64,000 bases of DNA from positions 108,223 through 172,222 of the forward strand of contig JAHJTN010000001.1 of the NCBI GenBank assembly GCA_018829465.1, written 5' to 3'. The position numbers were made by a program, and so were the translations under genes. Origin of the DNA: Bacteroidota bacterium. GTDB taxonomy: Bacteria > Bacteroidota > Bacteroidia > Flavobacteriales > Flavobacteriaceae. Shown one piece after another: positions 41,213-51,133 of this stretch. The notes below the pieces were generated by a model, which was not told the origin of the DNA, did no database searches, and saw only the letters and a program-made list of their open reading frames with translations. The first letter of the stretch is position 1; every line of letters begins with the position of its first letter.

Positions 41213-42778
41213 ATGAACACAACGATTTTATATGTAATACTAATTCTGGTCGGTGTTTTAGCCGGCTTTCTCATAGCCAAGTTTTTTGAAAAATCCAATG
41301 CTTCCAAATTGGTCAAAAATGCCAAAAAGGAAGCTGTATCTGTCCTGAAAGAAGCTGCCAACGAAGCAGAAAGCATAAAAAAAGATAAAATTCTTCAAGC
41401 CAAAGAAAAGTTTATCGAACTCAAATCTGAGCACGAAAAAGTTATTCTGGATCGGGAGAAGAAAATAGCTGAAGCTGAAAAACGCACACGCGACAAAGAA
41501 TCTCAAATCTCCGGTGAATTGGCCAAAAATAAAAAACTGTCTGCCGATTTGGAAAAAGGTTTGAAAGATATAGAACAAAAGCAAGAATATCTCGACAGAA
41601 AAACACAAGAAGTTGAAAAACTGCACAAAAGTCAAGTAGAGCAACTGGAAGTGATTTCCCAGTTATCTGCGGAAGATGCCAAGAAACAACTTGTAGAATC
41701 GCTTAAAAATGAGGCTAAGACAGAGGCGATGGGTTTTATTCAGCAGTCCATGGAAGAAGCCAAACTCACCGCCCAACAAGATGCCAAAAAAATAATCATC
41801 AACACCATACAGCGTATCGGTACGGAAGAAGCTATTGAAAATTGCGTTTCTGTTTTCAATCTGGAATCAGACGATGTAAAAGGTAGAATTATAGGGCGAG
41901 AAGGCAGAAACATTCGCGCCATAGAAGCCGCTACCGGCGTCGAAATTATTGTGGACGACACACCCGAAGCCATTATTCTTTCTTGTTTTGATTCCGTGCG
42001 TAGGGAAATAGCCCGATTGTCTTTGCACAAATTGGTCACAGACGGCCGTATTCACCCCGCAAGAATTGAAGAAGTGGTTGAAAAAACAACCAAACAAATC
42101 GAACAAGAAATCATTGAAGTCGGCAAACGCACCGTAATCGATTTAGGCATTCACGGTCTCCATCCCGAGCTCATCAAAATCGTTGGGCGCATGAAATACC
42201 GCTCTTCTTACGGACAAAACCTCCTGCAACACTCCAGAGAAGTCGCAAAGCTTTGCGGGGTCATGGCAGCCGAACTCGGACTCAATCCCAAATTGGCCAA
42301 ACGCGCCGGTTTGCTACACGACATCGGAAAAGTCCCCGATACGGAAACAGAAATTCCCCACGCCATACTGGGTATGCAATGGGCAGAAAAATACGGCGAA
42401 AAAGAAGAAGTGTGCAATGCCATTGGTGCCCACCACGACGAGATAGAAATGAAAACCCTTTTTGCGCCTATCGTTCAAGTTTGCGATGCCATTTCAGGTG
42501 CCAGACCCGGCGCTCGAAGACAAGTGTTGGACTCCTACATCCAGCGACTCAAAGACCTGGAACAAGTAGCATACGGATTTCAGGGTGTGAACAAAGCCTA
42601 CGCCATACAAGCCGGACGCGAATTGCGCGTCATGGTAGAAAGCGACAAAGTGTCTGACGAAATGGCGGCCGGATTGTCTTTTGATATTTCTCAAAAAATT
42701 CAAACAGAAATGACCTATCCCGGACAGGTAAGAGTCACTGTAATTAGAGAGACAAGATCTGTCAATATTGCCAAATAA
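41213..42778 (+). CDS. rny: Ribonuclease Y
   Basis: A 521-residue membrane-anchored endoribonuclease that starts mRNA decay. An N-terminal helix (about residues 5-24; [18 protein letters not shown]) anchors it, a long coiled coil follows (about 30-185), then a KH domain ([20 protein letters not shown]) and an HD domain ([17 protein letters not shown] with the His-Asp pair). The length is normal. It starts 20 nt after the 6S RNA terminator and ends 66 bp before the M20 peptidase gene. Confidence 0.97.
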   Translation: MNTTILYVILILVGVLAGFLIAKFFEKSNASKLVKNAKKEAVSVLKEAANEAESIKKDKILQAKEKFIELKSEHEKVILDREKKIAEAEKRTRDKESQISGELAKNKKLSADLEKGLKDIEQKQEYLDRKTQEVEKLHKSQVEQLEVISQLSAEDAKKQLVESLKNEAKTEAMGFIQQSMEEAKLTAQQDAKKIIINTIQRIGTEEAIENCVSVFNLESDDVKGRIIGREGRNIRAIEAATGVEIIVDDTPEAIILSCFDSVRREIARLSLHKLVTDGRIHPARIEEVVEKTTKQIEQEIIEVGKRTVIDLGIHGLHPELIKIVGRMKYRSSYGQNLLQHSREVAKLCGVMAAELGLNPKLAKRAGLLHDIGKVPDTETEIPHAILGMQWAEKYGEKEEVCNAIGAHHDEIEMKTLFAPIVQVCDAISGARPGARRQVLDSYIQRLKDLEQVAYGFQGVNKAYAIQAGRELRVMVESDKVSDEMAAGLSFDISQKIQTEMTYPGQVRVTVIRETRSVNIAK

Positions 42779-42844
42779 GTTTGGCTATACGTTTTGAGTC
42801 CGTTTGGTAAAGTGATGGCTGTTCATTTCTTTAAACCTGCAACC

Positions 42845-44140
42845 ATGAAAAGCTTTTTATTGGTAATTTTGTTTGCATCACTTCCGATTTTTGCACAACA
42901 AAAACCCGTAAATTTTAGAATAAATCAAGAACGCTTAGAGAAGCGAATCTTAGATTTAGCTACCTACGGCATGTTGCCAAACGGCGAAACCAACAGGGTC
43001 GCCTTTAGCGATGCCGATGTGGCTGCACACCAATTTGTGATGGAAATGATGCAAGAGGCAGGTTTGGAAGTGCATATAGATGCCGCCGGAAACCTGATTG
43101 GCAACAGGGTCGGCAAAAAAACATTGAAGCCCATCGTTTTTGGTTCGCATATAGATATGGTACCGCACGGAGGCAATTATGACGGCTGTGTCGGTGCTAT
43201 GGGTGCTATAGAAGTTATCAAAACACTAAGCGAAAAAAACTTCACCACAGACCACCCGCTTCAAGTGATAATTTTCACAAACGAAGAAGGCGGTTTGGTG
43301 GGTAGTCGTGCCATTTCGGGCAACCTAAAAGCCACTGGGCTTGGGGTAAAAAACAGTACCGGATTTACCATTGAAGAAGGCATCAAACGCTTGGGTGGCA
43401 ATCCGGAAAATATAGCTTCAGTTGCCCGCAAGCAGGGAGAAATGGCCGCTTTTATAGAGTTACATATAGAACAAGGTGCCAAATTGGATGAAAGCGATAT
43501 TCAAATCGGTATAGTGGAAGGCATAGTCGGTATCAAATGGTGGGATGTAACATTTGAAGGTTTTGCCAACCACGCAGGCACCACCGCCATGAACAACCGA
43601 AAAGATGCGTTGCTGGCTGCTGCGAAATTCATACAAGCCGTCAACGAAGTAGCCATCCAAACACCCGGAAACCATGTTGCCACCGTAGGCAGAATTCAGG
43701 CACTTCCCGGCGCTCCGAATGTCATCCCGGGAAAAGTTGTTCTGAGTCTAGAAATTCGAGATTTATCATCTGAAAAAATTGAAACTATTTTTGATTCCGT
43801 AGAAGCAAAGGCTACAGAAATTTCTAAACAATCCGGCGTATCCGTTGGTTTTTCACCTATTGACGCTACCAGCAGTCCGGCACTTACAGATCCCGTCATA
43901 AAAACAGCCATTCAAAAAGCATCTGAGCGTCTCGGCTATACCTTTCAATACATGCCTAGCGGGGCAGGGCACGATGCCCAAGACATGGCTTTGGTGGTTC
44001 CTACGGGTATGATTTTTGTGCCCAGTAAAGACGGCATCAGCCACAGCCCAAAAGAATATACAAGTCCGGAAGACATGGCGAATGGCACTAACGTATTGAT
44101 GCATAACATATTAGAATTAGACAAAAAATTAAAGAATTAA
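42845..44140 (+). CDS. Exported M20-family amidohydrolase (hydantoinase/carbamoylase type)
   Basis: A 431-residue Zn-dependent M20 enzyme similar to N-carbamoyl-L-amino-acid hydrolases and allantoate amidohydrolases. The start at 42845 gives a signal peptide (FLLVILFASLPIFAQQ); the longer ATG at 42794 would mask it. Metal ligands are in FGSHIDMVPHGGNYDGCVG and FTNEEGG, and further family motifs in HIEQGAKLDES, FEGFANHAGTTAMNNRKDAL and the C-terminal SGAGHDAQDMA. Most members are cytoplasmic, so an exported form suggests a role on extracellular amides. It may be cotranscribed with rny. The substrate is unknown. Confidence 0.87.
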   Translation: MKSFLLVILFASLPIFAQQKPVNFRINQERLEKRILDLATYGMLPNGETNRVAFSDADVAAHQFVMEMMQEAGLEVHIDAAGNLIGNRVGKKTLKPIVFGSHIDMVPHGGNYDGCVGAMGAIEVIKTLSEKNFTTDHPLQVIIFTNEEGGLVGSRAISGNLKATGLGVKNSTGFTIEEGIKRLGGNPENIASVARKQGEMAAFIELHIEQGAKLDESDIQIGIVEGIVGIKWWDVTFEGFANHAGTTAMNNRKDALLAAAKFIQAVNEVAIQTPGNHVATVGRIQALPGAPNVIPGKVVLSLEIRDLSSEKIETIFDSVEAKATEISKQSGVSVGFSPIDATSSPALTDPVIKTAIQKASERLGYTFQYMPSGAGHDAQDMALVVPTGMIFVPSKDGISHSPKEYTSPEDMANGTNVLMHNILELDKKLKN

Positions 44141-44152
44141 ATTATATTCAAT

Positions 44153-44182
44153 TTGTGAAAGTAAAATCTTGTTGTATATTTG
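44153..44182 (+). promoter_or_regulatory. Promoter of rpmH
   Basis: TTG at 44153-44155 and TATATTTG at 44175-44182, spaced by 19 nt, match the consensus fully. It gives a leader of about 48 nt with a small GCTC/GAGC hairpin. Confidence 0.78.
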
Positions 44183-44236
44183 CACCGCTCTTGAAATGAG
44201 CCATTATGCAGTTGTATAGCGCCTAAAGAAATTAAA

Positions 44237-44395
44237 ATGAAAAGAACGTATCAACCCTCCAAGAGAAAAAGAAGAAACAAACACGGTTTCCGTGAACGTA
44301 TGGCATCTGCCAACGGTAGAAAAGTATTAGCCCGCCGCAGAGCCAAAGGCAGAAAAAAACTAACTGTTTCTTCAGAGCCAAGACACAAGAAGTAG
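44237..44395 (+). CDS. rpmH: 50S ribosomal protein L34
   Basis: A 52-residue, very basic protein read from the ATG at 44237 to the TAG at 44393-44395. It begins [20 protein letters not shown] and continues with [20 protein letters not shown], the highly conserved L34 sequence. It sits in the large subunit near helix domain III of 23S rRNA. It has its own promoter and a strong terminator, so it is expressed alone; here it is not next to rnpA or dnaA as in many bacteria. Confidence 0.98.
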   Translation: MKRTYQPSKRKRRNKHGFRERMASANGRKVLARRRAKGRKKLTVSSEPRHKK

Positions 44396-44418
44396 TGATT
44401 CAGTCATTTACATATACG

Positions 44419-44451
44419 AGGTGTTACTTTTGAAGTAACACCTTTTTTTTT
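44419..44451 (+). terminator. Intrinsic terminator of rpmH
   Basis: AGGTGTTACTT pairs with AAGTAACACCT around a short loop, then nine T in a row. It follows the rpmH stop by about 25 nt. Confidence 0.93.
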
Positions 44452-44491
44452 GTCAAAATTTTTATAGTTTTAAAAAATTAAAAAATCAGTC

Positions 44492-47341
44492 ATGCCAAAA
44501 AACCAAGACATCAAATCTATCCTTATTATTGGGTCTGGGCCCATCATCATCGGACAAGCTTGTGAATTCGATTATTCGGGCAGTCAGGCATTGCGTTCCT
44601 TGCGCGAAGATGGTATAGAAACCATTCTTATCAATTCGAACCCGGCAACCATCATGACAGATCCCTCCATGGCCGATCATATCTATCTTCTTCCGTTGAC
44701 AACCAAATCTATTATCCAAGTTCTCCAAAAACACAAAGTAGATGCCGTGCTGCCTACTATGGGTGGCCAAACAGCCCTAAATCTTTGTATAGAAGCCGAC
44801 GAAAAAGGTATTTGGAATGAATTTGGTGTGAAAATCATAGGTGTGGATATTGATGCCATTCAGATTACTGAAGACAGAGAGAAATTTAGAGTGTTGCTCG
44901 ACAAGATTGGCATAGCCGTTGCGCCATCCAAAATTGCAACATCCTACTTGAAAGGTAAAGAAATTGCCCAAGAATTTGGTTTTCCCCTTGTCATCAGGCC
45001 TTCTTTTACCTTGGGCGGTTTTGGTGCATCTTTGGTACACAACAAAGATCAGTTTGAAGAGTTGCTTACCAGAGGACTGGAAGCCTCTCCCATCCACGAA
45101 GTGCTCATCGACAAAGCCCTGATTGGCTGGAAAGAATACGAACTCGAACTCCTACGCGACAAAAATGACAATGTGGTCATTATCTGTACCATTGAAAATA
45201 TGGATCCTATGGGCATCCATACCGGAGACTCTATCACAGTAGCACCTGCCATGACACTCTCCGACCCCACTTTCCAAAAAATGCGCGACATGGCCATCAA
45301 AATGATGCGGCGTATAGGCGATTTTTCGGGTGGTTGCAACGTACAATTTGCGGTGAGTCCGGATGAAAAAGAAGATATTATTGCTATCGAAATCAATCCG
45401 CGTGTGTCTCGGTCATCTGCCTTGGCGTCTAAAGCTACCGGATATCCCATTGCAAAAATTGCCGCCAAACTGGCCATCGGCTACTCGCTTGATGAACTGA
45501 ACAACCAAATCACCAAATCGACTTCCGCGCTTTTTGAACCCACGCTCGACTACGTGATTGTGAAGATACCGCGTTGGAATTTCGATAAATTTGAAGGCTC
45601 CGACCGCACCTTAGGTTTGCAAATGAAATCTGTAGGCGAAGTCATGGGCATCGGGCGCAGTTTTCAGGAAGCTTTGCACAAGGCCACACAATCTTTGGAA
45701 ATTAAAAGAAATGGCTTGGGTGCCGATGGAAAAGGGCTCAAAAACTATGATCAAATAATAGAAAAACTCACCCACGCCAGCTGGGATCGAGTATTTGTAT
45801 TGTATGACGCCGTTCAAATGGGTATTCCGTTGAGTCAAATACACGAAATCACCAAAATAGACATGTGGTTTCTCAAACAATTTGAAGAACTACACCAACT
45901 CGAAAAAGAAATAGAAACTTACACCTTAGAATCCCTTCCGGCCGATTTGCTGCTCGAAGCCAAAAAGAAAGGCTTTGCAGACAGACAAATCGCACATATG
46001 CTCGATTGTTATGAGAGTGAAGTTTACAACCGCCGTCAGGAATTGGATATCCAACGCGTATATAAACTTGTGGACACCTGTGCGGCAGAATTTCGGGCAG
46101 AAACGCCTTACTATTACTCTACTTTCGAATCATTTTGCGAAAAACCTGACGGCAGTAAATATGTAGCCAACGAAAGTATCGTATCGAACAAGAAAAAAAT
46201 AGTGGTTCTCGGTTCGGGGCCCAACAGAATCGGACAGGGAATAGAGTTTGACTACTGCTGCGTGCACGGTGTGTTGGCTGCTGCCGAATGTGGATATGAG
46301 ACCATCATGATCAACTGCAACCCCGAAACGGTTTCTACAGATTTTGATACGGCCAACAAACTCTATTTTGAACCCGTTTTTTGGGAACACCTCTACGATA
46401 TTATCCAACACGAAAAGCCCGAAGGCGTCATCGTGCAATTGGGCGGACAAACCGCCTTAAAACTGGCCGAAAAACTGGACAGATACGGTGTAAAAATCAT
46501 TGGAACCTCCTTTAAATCTCTTGATTTGGCCGAAGACAGGGGCAGTTTTTCAACACTGCTCAAAAACAACGACATCCCCTACCCGCCCTTTGGCGTTGCC
46601 GAAAATGCCGAACAAGCTTTGGCACTGGCCGAAACCTTGCAATTTCCCATATTGGTAAGACCTTCTTATGTGTTGGGCGGACAAGGAATGAAAATTGTAA
46701 TCAACAAAGAAGAATTAATTGAAACCGTAGTAGATTTGTTGCGTAAAATCCCCAACAATAAATTGCTGCTCGACCATTATCTGGATGGTGCCATCGAAGC
46801 CGAAGCCGACGCCATTTGCGATGGAGAAGATGTTTATATCATTGGCATCATGGAGCACATAGAACCTTGTGGCATTCATTCGGGGGACTCCAACGCCACC
46901 TTGCCGCCGTTTAATTTGGGTGAACTGGTGCTGCAACAAATCAAAGACCACACCCGAAAAATAGCTTTAGCACTCAATACGGTGGGATTGATCAACATTC
47001 AATTTGCTATTAAAGACGATTTGGTGTACATCATCGAAGCCAACCCGCGCGCTTCGCGAACCGTTCCTTTTATCTCAAAAGCATACGGAGAGCCTTATGT
47101 GAATTACGCCACTAAAGTGATGCTGGGCGAGAAAAAGCTTGCCGATTTCAATTTCAATCCAAAATTGGAAGGTTTTGCCATCAAGCAGCCTGTTTTTTCT
47201 TTCAACAAGTTCCCCAACGTAAACAAAAACCTGGGGCCGGAAATGAAAAGTACCGGCGAGAGCATTTTGTTTATTGATAACCTTCGCGACGACCAGTTCT
47301 ACGAATTGTATTCCAGACGCAAAATGTACTTGAGCAAGTAA
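44492..47341 (+). CDS. carB: Carbamoyl-phosphate synthase large chain
   Basis: A 949-residue CarB with two ATP-grasp halves: IKSILIIGSGPIIIGQACEF opens the first and KKIVVLGSGPNRIGQGIEF (about residue 567) the second. It makes carbamoyl phosphate from bicarbonate, ammonia and two ATP for arginine and pyrimidine synthesis. It stops at YELYSRRKMYLSK, about 120 residues short of E. coli CarB, just before the C-terminal methylglyoxal-synthase-like domain that binds UMP, IMP and ornithine. The ORF is clean and the end is followed 2 bp later by a convergent gene, so this is a natural short form and not a frameshift. carA is elsewhere. Confidence 0.95.
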   Translation: MPKNQDIKSILIIGSGPIIIGQACEFDYSGSQALRSLREDGIETILINSNPATIMTDPSMADHIYLLPLTTKSIIQVLQKHKVDAVLPTMGGQTALNLCIEADEKGIWNEFGVKIIGVDIDAIQITEDREKFRVLLDKIGIAVAPSKIATSYLKGKEIAQEFGFPLVIRPSFTLGGFGASLVHNKDQFEELLTRGLEASPIHEVLIDKALIGWKEYELELLRDKNDNVVIICTIENMDPMGIHTGDSITVAPAMTLSDPTFQKMRDMAIKMMRRIGDFSGGCNVQFAVSPDEKEDIIAIEINPRVSRSSALASKATGYPIAKIAAKLAIGYSLDELNNQITKSTSALFEPTLDYVIVKIPRWNFDKFEGSDRTLGLQMKSVGEVMGIGRSFQEALHKATQSLEIKRNGLGADGKGLKNYDQIIEKLTHASWDRVFVLYDAVQMGIPLSQIHEITKIDMWFLKQFEELHQLEKEIETYTLESLPADLLLEAKKKGFADRQIAHMLDCYESEVYNRRQELDIQRVYKLVDTCAAEFRAETPYYYSTFESFCEKPDGSKYVANESIVSNKKKIVVLGSGPNRIGQGIEFDYCCVHGVLAAAECGYETIMINCNPETVSTDFDTANKLYFEPVFWEHLYDIIQHEKPEGVIVQLGGQTALKLAEKLDRYGVKIIGTSFKSLDLAEDRGSFSTLLKNNDIPYPPFGVAENAEQALALAETLQFPILVRPSYVLGGQGMKIVINKEELIETVVDLLRKIPNNKLLLDHYLDGAIEAEADAICDGEDVYIIGIMEHIEPCGIHSGDSNATLPPFNLGELVLQQIKDHTRKIALALNTVGLINIQFAIKDDLVYIIEANPRASRTVPFISKAYGEPYVNYATKVMLGEKKLADFNFNPKLEGFAIKQPVFSFNKFPNVNKNLGPEMKSTGESILFIDNLRDDQFYELYSRRKMYLSK

Positions 47342-47342
47342 C

Positions 47343-47951
47343 TCAACCTACTATAGTTCTGAATGTCAGATTGATTCTTGGACTGTGTACTTTGGTTGTG
47401 GTCGGCAATCTGTGAAGCCAATGGGTTTGGGTTTTTCCTTGCATCAAGAGCAGACTGCCGTTTTCGAGCAGGCAATACACCTTTTCTGATGTTTTTTTGT
47501 GTTTGAAACCAAATTTTCTTTCAGCACCAAAACTGACCGAGGCAATTACGCCGTCTTTTTGCAGGTCTTTCTCTGCATCGCTGTGCCAAGCCATGCCTTC
47601 TGTGCCATTGTGGTAAAGATTTAACAAGCAGGCATTGAACGCCGCACCTGATATTTGTTGAACAACGGCTTTAATTTCCAACAAACTTTGCGTCCAAGGT
47701 AAGGCGTATTTTGTGGTTTTAGAATAGGTATAAGCAAAAGGTTTTTCGCCATACCAAGCTACTTTTCTTTGGGTAATAATCCGTTTACCGAAAATGAGCG
47801 CTTCATCATTTTTCCAAGCAATTTCATTCATAAGCGTCTGAAAAAAATAAGCCGATTTGGTAGCTGAAAAAACACAACCGTGATAATAGACTTCACCGTC
47901 GAAGGGAAGTAGGTTTTCGTTCGGGTTGAATGGTTCCGGAAATAATTTCAT
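47343..47951 (-). CDS. alkB: AlkB-like 2-oxoglutarate/Fe(II) dioxygenase
   Basis: A 202-residue AlkB-family oxygenase that would remove methyl groups from damaged DNA or RNA bases. The iron ligands are in MAWHSDAEKDL (His-x-Asp) and the later His in THWLHRLPTTT; RINLTFR at the C terminus has the two arginines, with the first binding 2-oxoglutarate. LLNLYHNGTEGMAWH is the usual N-Y-x5-D/MxxH context. The protein is close to the short Bacteroidota form. It is convergent with carB (gap 1 bp). Confidence 0.93.
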   Translation of the reverse strand: MKLFPEPFNPNENLLPFDGEVYYHGCVFSATKSAYFFQTLMNEIAWKNDEALIFGKRIITQRKVAWYGEKPFAYTYSKTTKYALPWTQSLLEIKAVVQQISGAAFNACLLNLYHNGTEGMAWHSDAEKDLQKDGVIASVSFGAERKFGFKHKKTSEKVYCLLENGSLLLMQGKTQTHWLHRLPTTTKVHSPRINLTFRTIVG

Positions 47952-48194
47952 GTAAGATATCAGTTGCGTCTAAGTAATTAAAGCATTTCATTCATTTTTT
48001 TTCAGGAAATTCATCTCTTGCAGTGTGGCATTGTTGTTGTTTAACAAAAGAATATCTGTTTTACTGAAAAACAGTGCTGAAAAGTAAACATTTTCAAACT
48101 TACAAATTAGAACAATGTTAGAAAACTTTGATAAGAAGAATAATAGATGATTCCATTAATATTTGTAAATTTGATAAATAAAAAACCCTGCGAC

Positions 48195-48686
48195 ATGCTT
48201 AAGTTTTGTAAAAATTTTCTTTGGATTTTGATGGCTTCTTTGACATTTTTTTCTTGTTCCTTGTCAAAAGACAACCGAGCACTTCGCACCAGTGTAAACG
48301 GAAGTTGGCAACTTACAAATATCAGGTACGAGGGCAATCAGGGGCGTTTTGAAAGCCTACTGTTCAACGACGAAAAAGACGCTTGTTTTATAGGAAGTGA
48401 GTGGTTTTTCAGAGCCAACAACAGCAATGGAAGTTACACCATCACCAAAGCGGACTGCCAAACAGGGCAGCGATTTTTTATTTGGTCGTTGGTAGAAGGG
48501 TTTGGAAACGGATATGCGCTTCAAATAAAACCGACAGACAACAGACGAAACACCACCATGAACAATGCAGGCTACCGCCTCGATGTTTCAAACCTGAACG
48601 GCGGACAAATGGTTTTGCGTTCGCAACTTCAAGTGGACGGCCAGCCCATTACTTTGGTGTATGAGTTTCAAAAATTAACATTCTAA
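48195..48686 (+). CDS. Lipocalin-like lipoprotein
   Basis: A 163-residue lipoprotein. With the ATG at 48195 the N terminus is MLKFCKNFLWILMASLTFFS followed by the lipobox Cys (FFSC), so it is lipid-anchored. The body has the NGSWQLTNIRY start, a KDACFIGSEWFFRANNS-type strand pattern and ends in VYEFQKLTF, resembling the lipocalin-like families of Bacteroidota. The ligand is unknown. The next gene, for an OmpA lipoprotein, starts 11 bp later, so they are probably one operon of envelope lipoproteins. The longer ATG at 48147 is less likely. Confidence 0.82.
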   Translation: MLKFCKNFLWILMASLTFFSCSLSKDNRALRTSVNGSWQLTNIRYEGNQGRFESLLFNDEKDACFIGSEWFFRANNSNGSYTITKADCQTGQRFFIWSLVEGFGNGYALQIKPTDNRRNTTMNNAGYRLDVSNLNGGQMVLRSQLQVDGQPITLVYEFQKLTF

Positions 48687-48697
48687 ACGATACTACT

Positions 48698-49387
48698 ATG
48701 AAAATGATAAAACAAATTTGCCTTGTGTTTTTAAGCTTGAGTTTGCTCACAGCTTGTTCTGCCTATCAGAATTCCAACAACACCCAACGCGGTGCAGTAA
48801 TTGGTGCGGCAGGTGGTGCCATTTTGGGTGGAATTATTGGTAATAATGTGGGCGATGGAAACAACACTGCAGTAGGTGCCATCTTAGGTGCTGCCGTTGG
48901 CGGTGCTGCCGGAGGCTATATTGGAAATCGCATGGACAGACAGGCAGAAGCAATTGAGCAAGCTTTGCCCGATGCACAAGTTACCCGCGTGGGCGAAGGC
49001 ATCAACGTGGTTTTTGACGAAAAAAGCGGTATCTATTTTGACACCAACAAATACAATATCACGCCTGCCTCCCAAGAAACACTCAACCGGTTAAAAACTG
49101 TTTTTATCGATTATCCGGACACCAATATCCTCATAGAAGGCCACACAGACGACACCGGAAGTGACACTTACAACATGACTCTCTCTCAGCAGCGCGCCAA
49201 TGCAGTACGCGATTACTTGGTGAGCCAAGGTTTGGCAGCCAGCCGATTTACTACAGCTTGGCACGGCGAAACGCAACCCAAATATGACAATACGACCCCT
49301 GATGGTCGGTCTAAAAACCGTCGGGTAGAGTTTGCCATTGTTGCCAACCAACAAATGATACAGGAAGCCAAACTGAAAACCAATTAA
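48698..49387 (+). CDS. OmpA-family lipoprotein with glycine zipper
   Basis: A 229-residue lipoprotein. The signal ends at LLTACSAYQ with the lipid-modified Cys. Residues about 30-85 are a glycine zipper (GAVIGAAGGAILGGIIGNNV and VGAILGAAVGGAAGGYIGNR) that can pack in a membrane. Residues about 105-220 are an OmpA C-terminal peptidoglycan-binding domain with ILIEGHTDDTGSDTYNMTLS and RSKNRRVEFAI. It probably ties the outer membrane to the cell wall, like YiaD. It follows the lipocalin-like gene. Confidence 0.92.
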   Translation: MKMIKQICLVFLSLSLLTACSAYQNSNNTQRGAVIGAAGGAILGGIIGNNVGDGNNTAVGAILGAAVGGAAGGYIGNRMDRQAEAIEQALPDAQVTRVGEGINVVFDEKSGIYFDTNKYNITPASQETLNRLKTVFIDYPDTNILIEGHTDDTGSDTYNMTLSQQRANAVRDYLVSQGLAASRFTTAWHGETQPKYDNTTPDGRSKNRRVEFAIVANQQMIQEAKLKTN

Positions 49388-49450
49388 AGCAAGTCGCATC
49401 CGTTTTGTTCGACAAACAACCAGAAAAATCAATTTTATAACAACCATATT

Positions 49451-50245
49451 TTGAAAAAAGCGGCTGAAATTATCGCTGAAATTATTGAACAAAAACAGCA
49501 TCCTCATCTTAAACTACGCATCAAACACCGAGCAGAATCATTTACAGATTTGCTGTTTCATACCTTGTTCGACCAAGAAACGCCCGTAGCGGAAAACATG
49601 ATGCTATTGGCAAAAAAGTTTCATGAATTGGTGGAGTTGGTCTGTTGGGATCCAAACAAATCATGTATCGAAATTTGGGATTACTACTGTAGTATGTTGC
49701 CCAATATTCTCAAAAAACTAAACCTAGACGCAAAAGCCATAGCCGAAAATGACCCGGCAGCAAATTCTATAGAGGAAGTGTATTTGTCCTATCCGGGTTT
49801 TTATGCCATTGCTATTTACCGATTGAGTCACGAATTGTACAAACTGGGCTTTCCTTTGGTCCCCAGATTGATGACAGAATATGCACACAGGCTCACCGGA
49901 ACGGACATCAATCCGGGTGCTCAAATTGGAGAATATTTTTTTATAGATCATGCAACCGGTGTGGTGATTGGCGAAACAGCCCAAATACACGACCACGTCA
50001 AAATTTATCAAGGTGTTACACTCGGAGCCTTATCTGTGAGTAAAGACATGCGCCATGTAAAAAGACATCCGACCATTGAACATCACGTAACCATTTATGC
50101 CAATGCAACCATTTTGGGAGGCGAAACGGTTATCGGCGCCCACTGTACCATTGGTGGTAACACGTGGATAACCAGCTCTATCCCGGCACATTCTATAGTT
50201 TCTAACACGGCCAGTGTCAAAATTAAAACTGCCACCCATGAATAA
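49451..50245 (+). CDS. cysE: Serine O-acetyltransferase
   Basis: A 264-residue SAT that makes O-acetylserine, the precursor of cysteine. The N-terminal helical domain (about 1-150) and the left-handed beta-helix with hexapeptide repeats (about 150-255) are both present; DHATGVVIGETAQIHDHVKI and IYQGVTLGALSVSKD hold the active-site residues. No ATG precedes the domain; the likely start is TTG at 49451 (TTGAAAAAAGCG). It overlaps the next gene, cysM, by 8 bp, so both enzymes of cysteine synthesis are made together. Confidence 0.9.
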   Translation: MKKAAEIIAEIIEQKQHPHLKLRIKHRAESFTDLLFHTLFDQETPVAENMMLLAKKFHELVELVCWDPNKSCIEIWDYYCSMLPNILKKLNLDAKAIAENDPAANSIEEVYLSYPGFYAIAIYRLSHELYKLGFPLVPRLMTEYAHRLTGTDINPGAQIGEYFFIDHATGVVIGETAQIHDHVKIYQGVTLGALSVSKDMRHVKRHPTIEHHVTIYANATILGGETVIGAHCTIGGNTWITSSIPAHSIVSNTASVKIKTATHE

Positions 50246-51119
50246 TTCTATCGTCGATTTGATTGGCAATACCCCTCTTGTTAAATCTGCTTTAGTAAAA
50301 AATCCGAATGTCAGTCTTTATTTCAAACTGGAAGGACACAATCCGGGAGGAAGTGTTAAAGATAGAGCGGCTTACAATATGATTAAAAGCGCCTTGGAGC
50401 GTGGCGATATTTCCCGCAACACACCTTTGGTTGAAGCTACCAGTGGCAACACAGGCATCGCTTTGGCGATGATAGCCGGTGTTTTTAAGTTGAATATCGA
50501 ACTTATCATGCCAGAAAATTCCACCAAAGAAAGGGTTCAAACCATGCGAGCTTTTGGTGCAAAAGTGACATTAACTGCTGCAGATAGCGGCATTGAAGGT
50601 GCCAGAGATTATGCAGATGAAGTGGTGGCAAGAACAGGTGCTTTTATGATTAATCAGTTTGCCAATCCTGATAATTGGAAAGCACATTACAAAACCACCG
50701 GACCTGAGATTTGGCAAGACACCCATGGAAAAATCACACATTTTGTATCATCTATGGGAACGACCGGAACCATCATGGGTACATCCACTTATTTAAAAGA
50801 ACAAAATCCGGATATTCAAATTGTAGGCGTACAACCCACAGACGGATCCAGCATACCGGGAATTCGCAAGTGGCCTGAAGCCTATTTACCCAAAATTTTT
50901 AACCCTTCAAAAGTAGATCGTATTTTAGAAGTAAGTGAGACCGATGCTAAAGCCATGACGCGAAAATTGGCAAAAGAAGAAGGAATTTTTGCCGGCGTCA
51001 GCAGTGGCGGTGCTGCAGTATCAGCCTTGAGGTTGTGCGAATCGATAAGCAGCGGCTTGGTAGTCTCTATTGTTTGTGACCGTGGCGATCGTTATTTATC
51101 TTCTGATCTGTTTGCGTAA
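50238..51119 (+). CDS. cysM: Cysteine synthase CysM (O-acetylserine sulfhydrylase B)
   Basis: A 293-residue PLP enzyme that replaces the acetyl group of O-acetylserine with sulfide. SIVDLIGNTPLVKSALV opens it; the PLP-binding Lys is in GHNPGGSVKDRAAYNMI; TSGNTGIALAMIAG and SSMGTTGTIMGTSTYL are cofactor loops. The sequence fits CysM better than CysK, which would allow thiosulfate as a donor. I use the ATG at 50238, overlapping the cysE stop, rather than 50214. Confidence 0.93.
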   Translation: MNNSIVDLIGNTPLVKSALVKNPNVSLYFKLEGHNPGGSVKDRAAYNMIKSALERGDISRNTPLVEATSGNTGIALAMIAGVFKLNIELIMPENSTKERVQTMRAFGAKVTLTAADSGIEGARDYADEVVARTGAFMINQFANPDNWKAHYKTTGPEIWQDTHGKITHFVSSMGTTGTIMGTSTYLKEQNPDIQIVGVQPTDGSSIPGIRKWPEAYLPKIFNPSKVDRILEVSETDAKAMTRKLAKEEGIFAGVSSGGAAVSALRLCESISSGLVVSIVCDRGDRYLSSDLFA

Positions 51120-51133
51120 CGTGTCATCAATAA

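Noticed and set aside
44153..44236. rpmH leader as a ribosomal-protein autoregulatory RNA
   Set aside because: Only a four-base GCTC/GAGC stem is visible in a leader of about 48 nt, too little to support it.
48107..48337. 76-residue minus-strand ORF overlapping the lipocalin-like gene
   Set aside because: It runs antisense across the start of a credible lipoprotein gene and has no recognisable features.
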